A stretch of DNA of 44,746 nucleotides, taken from positions 1 to 44,746 of the forward strand of contig NZ_QJJS01000025.1 of the NCBI RefSeq assembly GCF_003201595.1, written 5' to 3'. The notes below the pieces were generated by a model. That model was not told where the DNA came from. It saw only the letters and a list, made by a program, of their open reading frames with translations, and searched no databases. Numbering within the stretch: the stretch's first letter is position 1; each line of letters starts with the position of its first letter. Both the position numbers and the translations under genes were made by a program. The DNA is from Sphaerotilus hippei. GTDB lineage: Bacteria > Pseudomonadota > Gammaproteobacteria > Burkholderiales > Burkholderiaceae_C. Shown piece by piece: positions 18,999-27,200 of the stretch.

Positions 18999-19404
18999 CG
19001 TCGATGTTGCCGCGCGTGGCGTTCGAGTACGGGCAGACCTGGTGGGCGGCCGCCACCAGCGCCTCGGCGGCGCTGCGCTCGAAGCCCGGCACCGTGATCG
19101 CCAGCGCGACCTGGATGCTGAAGCCGCCGGGGATCGGACCGATCCCCACGTCGGCGCTGATGGACACGTCGTCCGGCAGCTTGATCTTCTGGCCCGCGGC
19201 CACGGCCTTCATCGCGCCGATGAAGCAGGCCGAATAACCGGCCGCGAACAGCTGTTCCGGGTTGGTGCCCGCGCCGCCGGCGCCGCCCAGCTCCTTCGGG
19301 GTGGAGAGGGTCACCTCCAGCGCGCCGTCGGACGAACGCGAGGTGCCGGTGCGCCCGCCGGTGGAGGTGGCGTGGGCGGTGTAGAGAACCTTTTCGAGTG
19401 CCAT
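18979..19404 (-). CDS. ohr: Organic hydroperoxide resistance protein Ohr
   Basis: The 141-residue protein is an Ohr-subfamily OsmC-fold thiol peroxidase. The redox Cys60 is in FAAGYSACF and the resolving Cys124 in [16 protein letters not shown]. Arg18 (GGRTG) and Glu50 (TNPEQLF) match the residues that activate the peroxidatic cysteine. It reduces fatty-acid and other organic hydroperoxides in the cytoplasm using dihydrolipoyl-type reductants. The ATG at 19404 has GAAGGA upstream. It lies 51 bases downstream of the ohrR-like gene on the same strand, so the pair probably forms an ohrR–ohr operon or shares regulation. Its end overlaps the pterin dehydratase gene. Confidence 0.95.
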   Translation of the reverse strand: MALEKVLYTAHATSTGGRTGTSRSSDGALEVTLSTPKELGGAGGAGTNPEQLFAAGYSACFIGAMKAVAAGQKIKLPDDVSISADVGIGPIPGGFSIQVALAITVPGFERSAAEALVAAAHQVCPYSNATRGNIDVTLTVV

Positions 19405-19455
19405 GGTGCAGTCCTTCTTCAAGCGTCGGGAGGGAGGGAAAGGTGCCGGCCGGCT

Positions 19456-19920
19456 TCAGGCGGCCAGGCGCAGTCGCCCGCGCAGCGCCTGCAGGCGCTG
19501 CGTGAGCTCGGAGATCTCGTCGAGCGGACAGGCCGCCGCACAGGCGACCTGGAGCGGAATCGCCTCGGCACGCGAGCGCAGGGCCCGGCCGGCGACGGTC
19601 AGCCGCAGCCGCACCCGCCGCTCGTCGGCCGCATCACGCTGCCGCTCGAGCCAGCCGGCCGCCTCGAGCCGCTTGAGCAGCGGGGTCAGCGTGCCGGAGT
19701 CGAGCATGACCCGCTCGCCCAGCGCCGACACCGTCACGTCGTCGGCCTCCCACAGCGCCAGCATCACCAGGTACTGCGGATAGGTCAGGCCGAGCGGATC
19801 GAGCAGCGGCTTGTAGACCCGGGTCATCGACAGCGAGGCGGAATACAGCGCGAAGCAGAGCTGGCGGTCCAGCTCGAGCCAGCGGGCGGCGTCGGTGGCG
19901 GGGGTCGGTGCGGTGGCCAT
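19456..19920 (-). CDS. ohrR: MarR-family organic hydroperoxide sensor OhrR
   Basis: The 154-residue protein is a winged-helix MarR regulator. [10 protein letters not shown] contains the peroxide-sensing Cys22 and LQVACAAAC gives a second cysteine at residue 127, both at the positions used by the two-Cys OhrR of Xanthomonas. The DNA-binding segment is [29 protein letters not shown], followed by the wing [10 protein letters not shown]. OhrR represses ohr and releases DNA when Cys22 is oxidised by organic hydroperoxide. A direct repeat and a short palindrome just upstream are candidate operators. The ATG at 19920 is chosen over a frame that reads ten codons further up through that region. Confidence 0.93.
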   Translation of the reverse strand: MATAPTPATDAARWLELDRQLCFALYSASLSMTRVYKPLLDPLGLTYPQYLVMLALWEADDVTVSALGERVMLDSGTLTPLLKRLEAAGWLERQRDAADERRVRLRLTVAGRALRSRAEAIPLQVACAAACPLDEISELTQRLQALRGRLRLAA

Positions 19921-19922
19921 GC

Positions 19923-19959
19923 GCAATGATTGCTCACGACTAGATTGCACACGATCAAT
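19923..19959. promoter_or_regulatory. Candidate OhrR operator: direct and inverted repeats upstream of ohrR
   Basis: Immediately upstream of the ohrR start, GATTGCTCACG (19928–19938) is repeated as GATTGCACACG (19943–19953), one mismatch, 15 bases apart. The palindrome GCAAT-G-ATTGC occupies 19923–19933, and ATTG/CAAT flanks 19944–19959. A close copy-pair GGTCTTGCGA follows at 19962 and 19973. These are plausible autoregulatory OhrR sites; the assignment rests on position and symmetry only. Confidence 0.5.
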
Positions 19960-20013
19960 ATGGTCTTGCGAGGGTCTTGCGACACCTCCCGCCCGCGCCG
20001 CCGGCGCCCGGCC

Positions 20014-20898
20014 TCACAGGGCGTCGAGCGGGATCTTCAGGTAGCGCACGCCGTTGTCCTCTGGCTCGGGCAGCCGGCCGGCGCGCATGTTGACCTGCAC
20101 CGACGCCAGCAGCAGCGCCGGCATCTGCAGCGTCGCATCACGCGCCTGGCGCATCGCCACGAAGCGCTGCTCGTCGATGCCCTCGTGCGCCTGCACATTG
20201 CCGGCGCGCTGCTCGGCCACGGTGCTGCTGGCCTGCGGCGCCCGATCGCCGGGCGGGTAGTCGTGGCACAGGTAGAGCCGGGTGGCCGGCGGCAGCGCCA
20301 GCAGCCGGCGGATCGAGCGGTACAGCGTGCGGGCATCGCCGCCGGGAAAGTCGCAGCGGGCCGTGCCGTGGTCGGGCATGAAGAGCGTGTCGCCGATGAA
20401 GGCCACCGTCGTGTCGCCCGCCTCGACCACATAGGTCAGGCAGGCCGGCGTGTGGCCGGGCGTGTGCATCACGCGCACCGGCAGGCCGCCGATGCGGAAG
20501 GTGTCACCCTCGGCGAACAGGCGATCGAACTGGCTGCCGTCGCGAGCGAAGTCCGCCCCGGCGTTGAACAGTGCGCCGAAGGTCTGCTGCACCGTGGTGA
20601 TCATCGCGCCGATGGCCAGCCGTCCGCCCAGCGCCTGCTGCAGCCGGGGCGCGGCCGACAGGTGGTCGGCATGCACATGGGTCTCGAGCAGCCACTGCAC
20701 CTGCGCGCCCAGCTCGTGCACCCGCTCGATCAGCCGGTCGGCACTGCGGGTGGATGTCCGTCCGGAGCGGGGATCGAAGTCGAGCACGCCGTCGACCAGC
20801 GCGCACTGCCGCGTCGCGCGGTCGAGCACCAGGTGGCTCCAGGTGAAGGTGGCCGGGTCGAAGAACGACTCGACCTGCAGACGCGAGGCGAGGGTCAC
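20014..20898 (-). CDS. MBL-fold persulfide dioxygenase-like hydrolase (Blh/ETHE1 type)
   Basis: This 294-residue metallo-beta-lactamase-fold protein starts with GTG at 20898, preceded by AAGGGG. The metal motif THVHADHLSAAP places His74, His76, Asp78 and His79, and further ligands are in VMHTPGHTPAC and FIGDTLFMPDHGTARCDFPGGD, a loop characteristic of the ETHE1/Blh branch. LYLCHDYPP follows. ETHE1 enzymes are iron persulfide dioxygenases that convert glutathione persulfide to sulfite; the Blh relatives sit in BigR-controlled H2S-detoxification operons. Here the gene follows two rhodanese genes with an 11-base gap, which supports that assignment. Whether the metal is Fe or Zn cannot be read from sequence. 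Confidence 0.85.
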   Translation of the reverse strand: MTLASRLQVESFFDPATFTWSHLVLDRATRQCALVDGVLDFDPRSGRTSTRSADRLIERVHELGAQVQWLLETHVHADHLSAAPRLQQALGGRLAIGAMITTVQQTFGALFNAGADFARDGSQFDRLFAEGDTFRIGGLPVRVMHTPGHTPACLTYVVEAGDTTVAFIGDTLFMPDHGTARCDFPGGDARTLYRSIRRLLALPPATRLYLCHDYPPGDRAPQASSTVAEQRAGNVQAHEGIDEQRFVAMRQARDATLQMPALLLASVQVNMRAGRLPEPEDNGVRYLKIPLDAL

Positions 20899-20909
20899 GG
20901 CAGGCCCCT

Positions 20910-21290
20910 TCAGTCGAAGCGCAGCGGCGCGGGCTGCACCACGGCGCCCCCCGCGGCGGTCCAGGTGTCGATGCCGCCAGCGATCGACCACACGTCCAGG
21001 TAGCCCATGTCCTGCATCGTGCAGGCGCCCAGCGCGGCGCGGCCACCGCTCTTGCAATAGATCAGCACCTTCAGGTCACGCCGCTGCAACGCCTCGGCCG
21101 CCGACAGGCGGAACTCCAGCAGGCCACGCGGCACGTTGATCGCCCCTGGCAGGTGCCCGACCGCGTATTCGTCGGGCTCGCGCACGTCGAGCACCAGATC
21201 GACGGCCGGCAGAGCGGCCTGAGCCTGGGCAGGGTCGAGCTCGCGGATGCGAGCCCGGGCGGCGACGACCAGATCGTGAGCGGTTTTCAT
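20910..21290 (-). CDS. Rhodanese-like sulfurtransferase, single domain
   Basis: The 126-residue protein is one rhodanese domain. It has LVLDVREPDEYAVGHLPGAI near residues 33–52 and the active loop VLIYCKSGGRAALGA, with nucleophile Cys79 and the six-residue loop CKSGGR. It would carry a persulfide on Cys79 and transfer the sulfane sulfur to thiols, or in vitro to cyanide. A GGAG lies nine bases before the ATG at 21290. It is the third gene of the four-gene operon that starts with an OsmC-family protein and ends with the persulfide dioxygenase-like gene, so it probably passes sulfur between glutathione and protein pools. Confidence 0.92.
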   Translation of the reverse strand: MKTAHDLVVAARARIRELDPAQAQAALPAVDLVLDVREPDEYAVGHLPGAINVPRGLLEFRLSAAEALQRRDLKVLIYCKSGGRAALGACTMQDMGYLDVWSIAGGIDTWTAAGGAVVQPAPLRFD

Positions 21291-21341
21291 CAGGGCAATC
21301 TCCAGGGCCAGGTTCAGGACATCGACGGGACGACGCGGCGA

Positions 21342-21626
21342 TCAGCCACGGCGCAGCACGAGGCCGCTCTTCAGGGCCAGGTCACCGACACCACCCCCGT
21401 TGTGCACATTGCGGTAGCCCAGGCGCTGCAGCACGCCCAGCGCCAGGCCCGAGCGCATGCCCGAGGCACAGCAGAGCACGACCGGGGTGTCCCGATCGGC
21501 AACGGCAGCGGTGATCTCGCGCTCGAGCCGGTCGAGCGGCAGGTTGAAGGCTCCGTCGAGGTGGCCACCGGCGAACTCGCCCGGGGAGCGCACGTCGATG
21601 ACCAAGGCATGCAGCGGTGCGCTCAT
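21342..21626 (-). CDS. Small rhodanese-like sulfurtransferase
   Basis: This 94-residue protein is a compact rhodanese domain, with VIDVRSPGEFAGGHLDGAF, the active loop LCCASGMRSGLALG (nucleophile Cys53, with a vicinal Cys52), and YRNVHNGGGV. The ATG at 21626 overlaps the upstream OsmC stop in ATGA, so translation is coupled. The second gene of the operon, it likely relays sulfane sulfur together with the downstream rhodanese. The neighbouring cysteines could form a disulfide or mixed persulfide, which is unusual and worth testing. It ends 51 bases before the next rhodanese gene. Confidence 0.9.
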   Translation of the reverse strand: MSAPLHALVIDVRSPGEFAGGHLDGAFNLPLDRLEREITAAVADRDTPVVLCCASGMRSGLALGVLQRLGYRNVHNGGGVGDLALKSGLVLRRG

Positions 21627-22069
21627 TTCAGCACCGCGCCGGTCGAGTCCCGCACCGACACCACGACGGGAAACCCGGCGGCCACGCTCTGCGTGACGGT
21701 GCAGTAGGCCTCGAAGCTGGCCAGCACCCGGTCGAGGTGCTGCAGCGAGGCGGCCGGCACGCCCAGCGTCAGCACGGCCTGCATGCCCAGCACGCGCATG
21801 CGGGCGTCGGCGTTGCGGCCGACCTCGGCGCTCACCTCGCAGCTGACGGGCTCGGGCTGCTGGCGGAACTTGCGCAGCGCGAACAGCAGCGAATCGCTCA
21901 GGCAGTTGCCCACCGCCGCGGCCAGCAGCTGCACCGGCGACGGGCCGGCGCCCTGCCCCAGCGGCGCGGGCTCGTCGGTGCGCAGGGACGGCACGGGCGC
22001 CTCGAAGCGCACGTCGAACTGGTAGTCCTGCACCTGCTGCAGGTGCACGGTCACGCGGGAATCGCTCAT
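21623..22069 (-). CDS. OsmC family protein
   Basis: From the ATG at 22069 this is a 148-residue OsmC-like protein. It has LLAAAVGNCLSDSLLFALRKFR with the first redox-type Cys near residue 56, and an EAYCTVTQSVAAGF segment carrying the second, at the usual spacing for OsmC rather than Ohr proteins. OsmC proteins are thiol peroxidases, and in sulfur-linked operons they are proposed to bind or process organic persulfides. It leads the operon OsmC–rhodanese–rhodanese–MBL and overlaps the next gene by four bases. No strong Shine–Dalgarno sequence is visible. Confidence 0.87.
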   Translation of the reverse strand: MSDSRVTVHLQQVQDYQFDVRFEAPVPSLRTDEPAPLGQGAGPSPVQLLAAAVGNCLSDSLLFALRKFRQQPEPVSCEVSAEVGRNADARMRVLGMQAVLTLGVPAASLQHLDRVLASFEAYCTVTQSVAAGFPVVVSVRDSTGAVLK

Positions 22070-22146
22070 GGGAATCCGGCCTTCGGAGTGGTCGACCGGC
22101 CCATTGTCACGGCACCGGACCCGGGAGGCCTCGATCCCGATCAATA

Positions 22147-22185
22147 CCCCGGCAGGTTTCCGGGGGCAAACGCCCCGCCGGGGCG
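22147..22185. terminator. Paired stem-loops between cynS and the OsmC operon
   Basis: CCCCGG (22147–22152) pairs with CCGGGG (22160–22165), and CGCCCC (22171–22176) pairs with GGGGCG (22180–22185) across a 3-base loop. They lie ten bases past the cynS stop. Neither strand shows a T-run, so this may be a Rho-assisted end or an mRNA stabiliser rather than a canonical intrinsic terminator. Confidence 0.45.
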
Positions 22186-22195
22186 CCCGGTCGGC

Positions 22196-22639
22196 TCAAT
22201 AGGTCCGGTAGGGCAGGAACTTGCCCGACATGGTGATGTGGACACGGTCGCCCTTGGGATCGGCCTCGCGGGTCAGGTCCATGCGGAAGTCGATCGCGCT
22301 CATGATGCCGTCGCCGAACTCCTCGTGGATCAGCGCCTTGAAGGTCGTGCCGTAGACGCTGACCAGCTCGTGGAAGCGGTAGATCAGCGGGTCGGTGGGC
22401 ACGGTGGTCGGCAGCGACCCCTTGTAGGGCACGACCTGCAGCCACTTCACCGCCTCGTCGGGCAGCTCGAACAGCTCGCCGAGCAGCACGGCCTGCTCGG
22501 GCGAGAAGGTCATCTGGCCCAGGCAGCCGGCGGTGACCCACTCCTTGCTCAGGCCGAGCCTGGCGGCCACGTCCTCCCAGCGCAGGCCCTTCTTCACCTT
22601 GGCCTCGATGATCATTTCGGTGACGTCATTGCGGTTCAT
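22196..22639 (-). CDS. cynS: Cyanate hydratase (cyanase)
   Basis: The 147-residue protein has an N-terminal HTH-like helical domain (LRWEDVAARLGLSKEWVTAG) and the catalytic domain IYRFHELVSVYGTTFKALIHEEFGDGIMSAIDFRMDL. The catalytic triad Arg88, Glu91 and Ser114 is intact and is offset by eight from E. coli Arg96/Glu99/Ser122. Cyanase forms a decamer that converts cyanate plus bicarbonate to ammonia and carbon dioxide, detoxifying cyanate and releasing nitrogen. Its start lies 13 bases inside the end of the upstream response-regulator gene, so expression is probably translationally coupled. No carbonic anhydrase or CynR gene adjoins it. Confidence 0.96.
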   Translation of the reverse strand: MNRNDVTEMIIEAKVKKGLRWEDVAARLGLSKEWVTAGCLGQMTFSPEQAVLLGELFELPDEAVKWLQVVPYKGSLPTTVPTDPLIYRFHELVSVYGTTFKALIHEEFGDGIMSAIDFRMDLTREADPKGDRVHITMSGKFLPYRTY

Positions 22640-23288
22640 GGTCGCTCCTTGAAAGAATCGGTCGCCGGCTCAGCGCGTGGCGCGCCAGGCCGGCCTCGTC
22701 GTGCGCACCGGTTTTTTCCAGCAGGCGCGCCCTGCAGGTGCTCACCGTGTTCGAAGACAGTGCCAGCTGGCGGGCGATCTGCTCCACCGTGCGGCCGCTG
22801 GCGAGCAGCAGCAGGATCTGGTGCTCCCGGGGCGACCAGGGCTGGGCGCCGGCAGGCTCGCCCTGCGGGCTCATCGCCCGAGCCAGGGCGTCGGCCACCG
22901 CAGGCGTGAGGTGGGGCAGGCCGGCGGCCAGCGCCCGGATGGCCTGCAGCAGCTCGCTCGCCCCGGTGCTCTTGTGCAGGTAACCCGAGGCGCCCTGCTG
23001 CATGCAGCGCACCGCGTACAGGCGCTCCGGGTAGGTCGACAGCATCAGCACCGGCACCCGCGGACAGAGGGTGCGCAGCGCCGTCAGCGTCTCCAGCCCG
23101 TCACGGCCGGCCAGCGCGAGATCGAGCAGCAGCACGTCGGGCATCAGCCGCTGCGCCAGGCTCAGGCAGTCGGCGCTGCTGCCGGCCTCGTCGATGACCA
23201 TCACGTCCGGCGCCGCGCCCAGGGTCTGCCGCAGACCCTGGCGCACGATGAAGTGATCGTCGCAGACCAGCACCCGGATGGCTCTCAT
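22626..23288 (-). CDS. LuxR/NarL-family response regulator
   Basis: The 220-residue protein has a receiver domain with the acidic pair Asp10/Asp11, phospho-acceptor Asp56 in DVLLLDLALAGRDG, Ser84 and Lys106. A LuxR-type helix-turn-helix follows from about residue 148 (WSPREHQILLLLASGRTVEQIARQLALSSNTVSTCRARLLEKTG). The unusual tail is short. It should activate transcription when phosphorylated by a sensor kinase, but no histidine kinase is in the window, so it is an orphan here. Its 3' end overlaps the cyanase start by 14 bases, an arrangement that suggests cotranscription. The ATG at 23288 removes a 24-residue Arg/Pro-rich leader. Confidence 0.92.
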   Translation of the reverse strand: MRAIRVLVCDDHFIVRQGLRQTLGAAPDVMVIDEAGSSADCLSLAQRLMPDVLLLDLALAGRDGLETLTALRTLCPRVPVLMLSTYPERLYAVRCMQQGASGYLHKSTGASELLQAIRALAAGLPHLTPAVADALARAMSPQGEPAGAQPWSPREHQILLLLASGRTVEQIARQLALSSNTVSTCRARLLEKTGAHDEAGLARHALSRRPILSRSDHEPQ

Positions 23289-23447
23289 GCGGCGGCCCCG
23301 GCACGCAGCCCCCGGACGGGGTGGAGAGACTGGAAGTTCGGATCGCCATTCATGCACCATGCGAGTGCAAGGCGCATGCCACTTGGCGTGGTTCAGGCCG
23401 GCATCGGGTAACGATTCGTGAGTGCCGGGCCGATGTGCCCCCCCCGT

Positions 23448-24056
23448 TCAGCCGGCCGGGCCGTGGCGCCCGGCGCGCCCGGCCTGCAGGTGGCCGAGCG
23501 GCCAGGCGGCGCCGGCCTTGACCTCGCCCAGCGAGAAGCTGGTGTGCAGGTCCTTCACGTTAGGCAGGCTGAACAGGTGAGCCCGCGCCCAGAGCGCATA
23601 ACTGTCGAGATCGGTGCTCACCACATGCAGCTCGAAGGTGCCGGTGCCGCTGATGAAGTGGCAGGCCACCACCTCGGGCAGCGCCAGGATGGCCTGCTCC
23701 AGCTCGCGGGTCGCGCTGGCGTTGTTGCGCTCGGCATCGACGCGCACGAAGGCCAGCACGCCCAGGCCGATCTTGCGCCGGTCGATGTCGGCACGGTAAC
23801 CGGTGATGATGCCCTGCTCCTCGAGCCAGCGCACCCGTCGCCAGGTCGGCGCGGTGGACAGGCCGATGCGGTGGGCCAGCTCGGCATTGGTCAGCCGCGC
23901 GTCCCGCTGCAGCTCGGCCAGGATGGCCAGGTCGTAGCGGTCCAGGCCGGTCTTTTCGCTGCCGCGCTCCTTCTCGCCGGTCGGTGCCCCGGCATCCGGC
24001 GAGCGCTTCGTCTCACCACGGGTTTTCCCTGAATCCGCATTTTCTGGCAATTTCAT
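23448..24056 (-). CDS. Lrp/AsnC family transcriptional regulator
   Basis: The 202-residue protein has a ~35-residue polar N-terminal extension and then the Lrp winged-helix domain (GLDRYDLAILAELQRDARLTNAELAHRIGLSTAPTWRRVRWLEEQGIITGYRADID). A RAM/ligand-binding domain follows (VLAFVRVDAERNNASATRELEQAI, VVACHFISGTGTFELHVVSTDLDSY). Such proteins control amino-acid metabolism in response to the amino acids themselves. It is divergent from the 2-oxoacid:ferredoxin oxidoreductase gene with 183 bases between, an arrangement typical of Lrp-type control of aromatic or branched amino-acid catabolism. An inverted repeat in that gap is a candidate binding site. Confidence 0.92.
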   Translation of the reverse strand: MKLPENADSGKTRGETKRSPDAGAPTGEKERGSEKTGLDRYDLAILAELQRDARLTNAELAHRIGLSTAPTWRRVRWLEEQGIITGYRADIDRRKIGLGVLAFVRVDAERNNASATRELEQAILALPEVVACHFISGTGTFELHVVSTDLDSYALWARAHLFSLPNVKDLHTSFSLGEVKAGAAWPLGHLQAGRAGRHGPAG

Positions 24057-24079
24057 CTCCCGAATGACGTTGATTCGTC

Positions 24080-24117
24080 TTGTTTGTTGCGCCGAGTATC
24101 GTCATATCGACAAACAA
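24080..24117. promoter_or_regulatory. Candidate Lrp-type operator: inverted repeat in divergent region
   Basis: TTGTTTG (24080–24086) is matched by CAAACAA (24111–24117) with a 24-base spacer, in an unusually A/T-rich stretch for this chromosome. It is 24 bases upstream of the Lrp gene's start and about 120 bases before the oxidoreductase gene. Position and symmetry make it a reasonable site for the divergent Lrp-type regulator. Confidence 0.45.
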
Positions 24118-24239
24118 AGAAAACCCTTCTCCGGAGCGAATTCCTACACTGGATCCCGCCACGAGCCCTTCGGGACCCGTCCGGCCGGCCACCGCCGGCC
24201 CGGCCGCCGCCCCGCCCGAACCGAGAACGGAGACCCGCC

Positions 24240-27200
24240 ATGAACGCCCCGCTGCCCGATGCCGTCCGCCTTGCGCTGGAGGCCATCACGCTGGACGACA
24301 AGTACACGCTCGGCCACGGCCGGGCCTTCATGAGCGGGGTGCAGGCCCTCGTGCGCCTGCCGATGCTGCAGCAGCAGCGCGACGCGGCGGCCGGCCTGGA
24401 CACGGCCGGCTTCATCAGCGGCTACCGCGGCAGCCCGCTGGGCACCTACGACCAGGCGCTCTGGGCGGCGAAGAAGCACCTCGACGCCCACCGGATCGTC
24501 TTCCAGCCCGGCGTCAACGAAGAACTGGCGGCCACCGCCGTCTGGGGCTCGCAGCAGCTCGACCTGTTCCCGCAGACGAAGAAGCACGACGGCGTGTTCG
24601 GCCTCTGGTACGGCAAGGGGCCGGGTGTGGACCGCTGCAGCGACGTGTTCAAGCACGCCAACATGGCCGGCACCGCCCGCCACGGCGGCGTGCTGGCGAT
24701 CGCCGGCGACGACCACATCAGCAAGAGCAGCACGGCCGCGCACCAGAGCGACCACATCTTCAAGGCCTGCGGCATGCCGGTGTTCTTCCCGAGCACGGTG
24801 CAGGAGATCCTCGACATGGGCCTGCACGCGCTGGCGCTGAGCCGCTACTCGGGGGTGTGGGCCGGCATGAAGACGATCCAGGAGGTGGTGGAGTCCTCGT
24901 CCTCGGTCAGCATCGAGCCCGACCGCGTGAACATCCTGCTGCCCGAGGACTTCCAGATGCCGCCCGGCGGCCTGCACATCCGCTGGCCCGACACCCCGCT
25001 GGAGCAGGAGGCGCGGCTGATGGACCACAAGTGGTACGCCGCGCTGGCCTACGTGCGGGCCAACCGGCTGAACTACAACGTGGTCGCCACGGCGCACGAC
25101 CGCTTCGGCCTGATCGCCAGCGGCAAGGCCTGGAACGACATGCGCCAGGCGCTGGTCGACCTGGGGCTGGACGACGACACCTGCCGCGCGCTGGGCATCC
25201 GCCAGCACAAGGTCAACGTGGTGTGGCCGCTCGAGGCGACGATCACGCGCGACTTCGCCCAGGGGCTGCAGGAGATCCTGGTGGTCGAGGAAAAACGTCA
25301 GGTCATCGAATACCAGCTCAAGGAGGAGCTCTACAACTGGCGCGCCGACGTGCGCCCGAACGTGCTGGGCAAGTTCGACGAGCCCGAGGGCGACCAGACC
25401 GGCGGCGAGTGGTCCATGCCCAACCCGAGCCAGAACTGGCTGCTGCGCGCCAAGGCCGACCTGACGCCCGCGATCATCGCCAAGGCCATCGCCCGGCGGC
25501 TGAAGAAGCTGGGCGTGCCGGCGCACGTGGCCGCCCGCATGGACCAGCGGCTGCAGGTCATCGAGGCCAAGGAGCGGGAACTGGCCGCCCCCGCCACCGC
25601 GCCGGTCGGCGACCGCGTGCCATGGTTCTGCAGCGGCTGCCCGCACAACACCAGCACCCGCGTGCCCGAAGGCTCGCGCGCGCTGGCCGGCATCGGCTGC
25701 CACTACATGGCGACCTGGATGGACCGCAGCACCATCACCTTCAGCCAGATGGGTGGCGAGGGCGTGGCCTGGGTCGGCCAGGCGCCCTTCACCACCGACA
25801 CCCACGTCTTCGCCAACCTGGGCGACGGCACCTACTTCCACAGCGGCCTGCTGGCCATCCGCCAGAGCATCGCCTCGGGCGTCAACATCACCTACAAGCT
25901 GCTGTGCAACGACGCGGTGGCGATGACCGGCGGCCAGCGGGTGGGCGAACGCCCCGAGGGCCACTCGGTGCTGCAGATCATGCAGAGCCTGATCGCCGAG
26001 GGCGTGGCGAAGCTGGTCATCGTCACCGACGAGCCGGCCAAGTACGCGGGCGTGGCGCTGTCGCCAGGCGTGACGGTGCACCACCGCGACGAGCTCGATG
26101 CGATCCAGCGCCAGTTCCGCGAGTGCAAGGGCACGACGGCGATCCTCTACGACCAGACCTGCGCGACCGAGAAGCGCCGCCGCCGCAAGCGCGGCACGAT
26201 GGTCGAACCCGAGAAGCGCGTCGTCATCAACGAGCTGGTCTGCGAGGGCTGCGGCGACTGCTCCGAGCAGAGCAACTGCCTGAGCGTCGAGCCGGTCGAG
26301 ACCGAGTTCGGGCGCAAGCGGCGCATCAACCAGAACTCGTGCAACAAGGACTTCTCGTGCCTGAAGGGCTTCTGCCCCAGCTTCGTCACGGTCGAGGGCG
26401 GGCAGCTCAAGAAGCCGAAGAAGGAGCAGCGCGGTGACCTGAGCGCCCTGCCGCCGCTGCCCGAGCCGGTGCTGCCGGTGGCCGAGAGCGCCTGGGGCAT
26501 CGTCGTGGCCGGCATCGGCGGCACGGGCGTGATCACGATCGGCCAGGTGCTGGGCATGGCCGCGCACCTCGAGGGCAAGGGCATCGTCACGCAGGATGCG
26601 GGTGGCCTGGCGCAGAAGGGCGGCGCGACCTGGAGCCACATCCAGATCGCCAACCGGCCCGACGCCATCCACACCACCAAGGTCGACGTGGCCCGGGCCG
26701 ACCTGGTGATCGCCTGCGACCCGCTCGTCGCCGCCCACCGCAGCACGCTGGCGACGATGCACGCCGAACGCACCTTCGTCGCGCTCAACAGCCACGGCAG
26801 CCCGACCGCCAGCTTCGTGCACGACCCGGACTGGCAGTTCCCGGCCGCCGGCTGCGATGCCGCGCTGGACGCCGCCGCCGGTCCCGGGCACGTGGGCCGC
26901 TTCGACGCCGACGAAGCGGCGGTGCAGCTGCTGGGCGACTCGATCTACGCCAACCCGATGCTGCTGGGTTACGCCTGGCAGCAGGGCCGCGTCCCGCTCG
27001 GTCGGGCGGCCATCCATCAGGCCATGGCGCTCAACGGCGTGCAGGTCGAACGCAACCAGGCGGCCTTCGAATGGGGCCGCCACTGCGCGCACGACCTGGC
27101 CGGCGTGCGGTCGCTCTACGCGGCGGCGCAGGTGATCCGGATCGTGCGGCGGCCCTCGCTCGACGAGCTCGTCACGAAACGCGCCGAGTTCCTGACGGCC

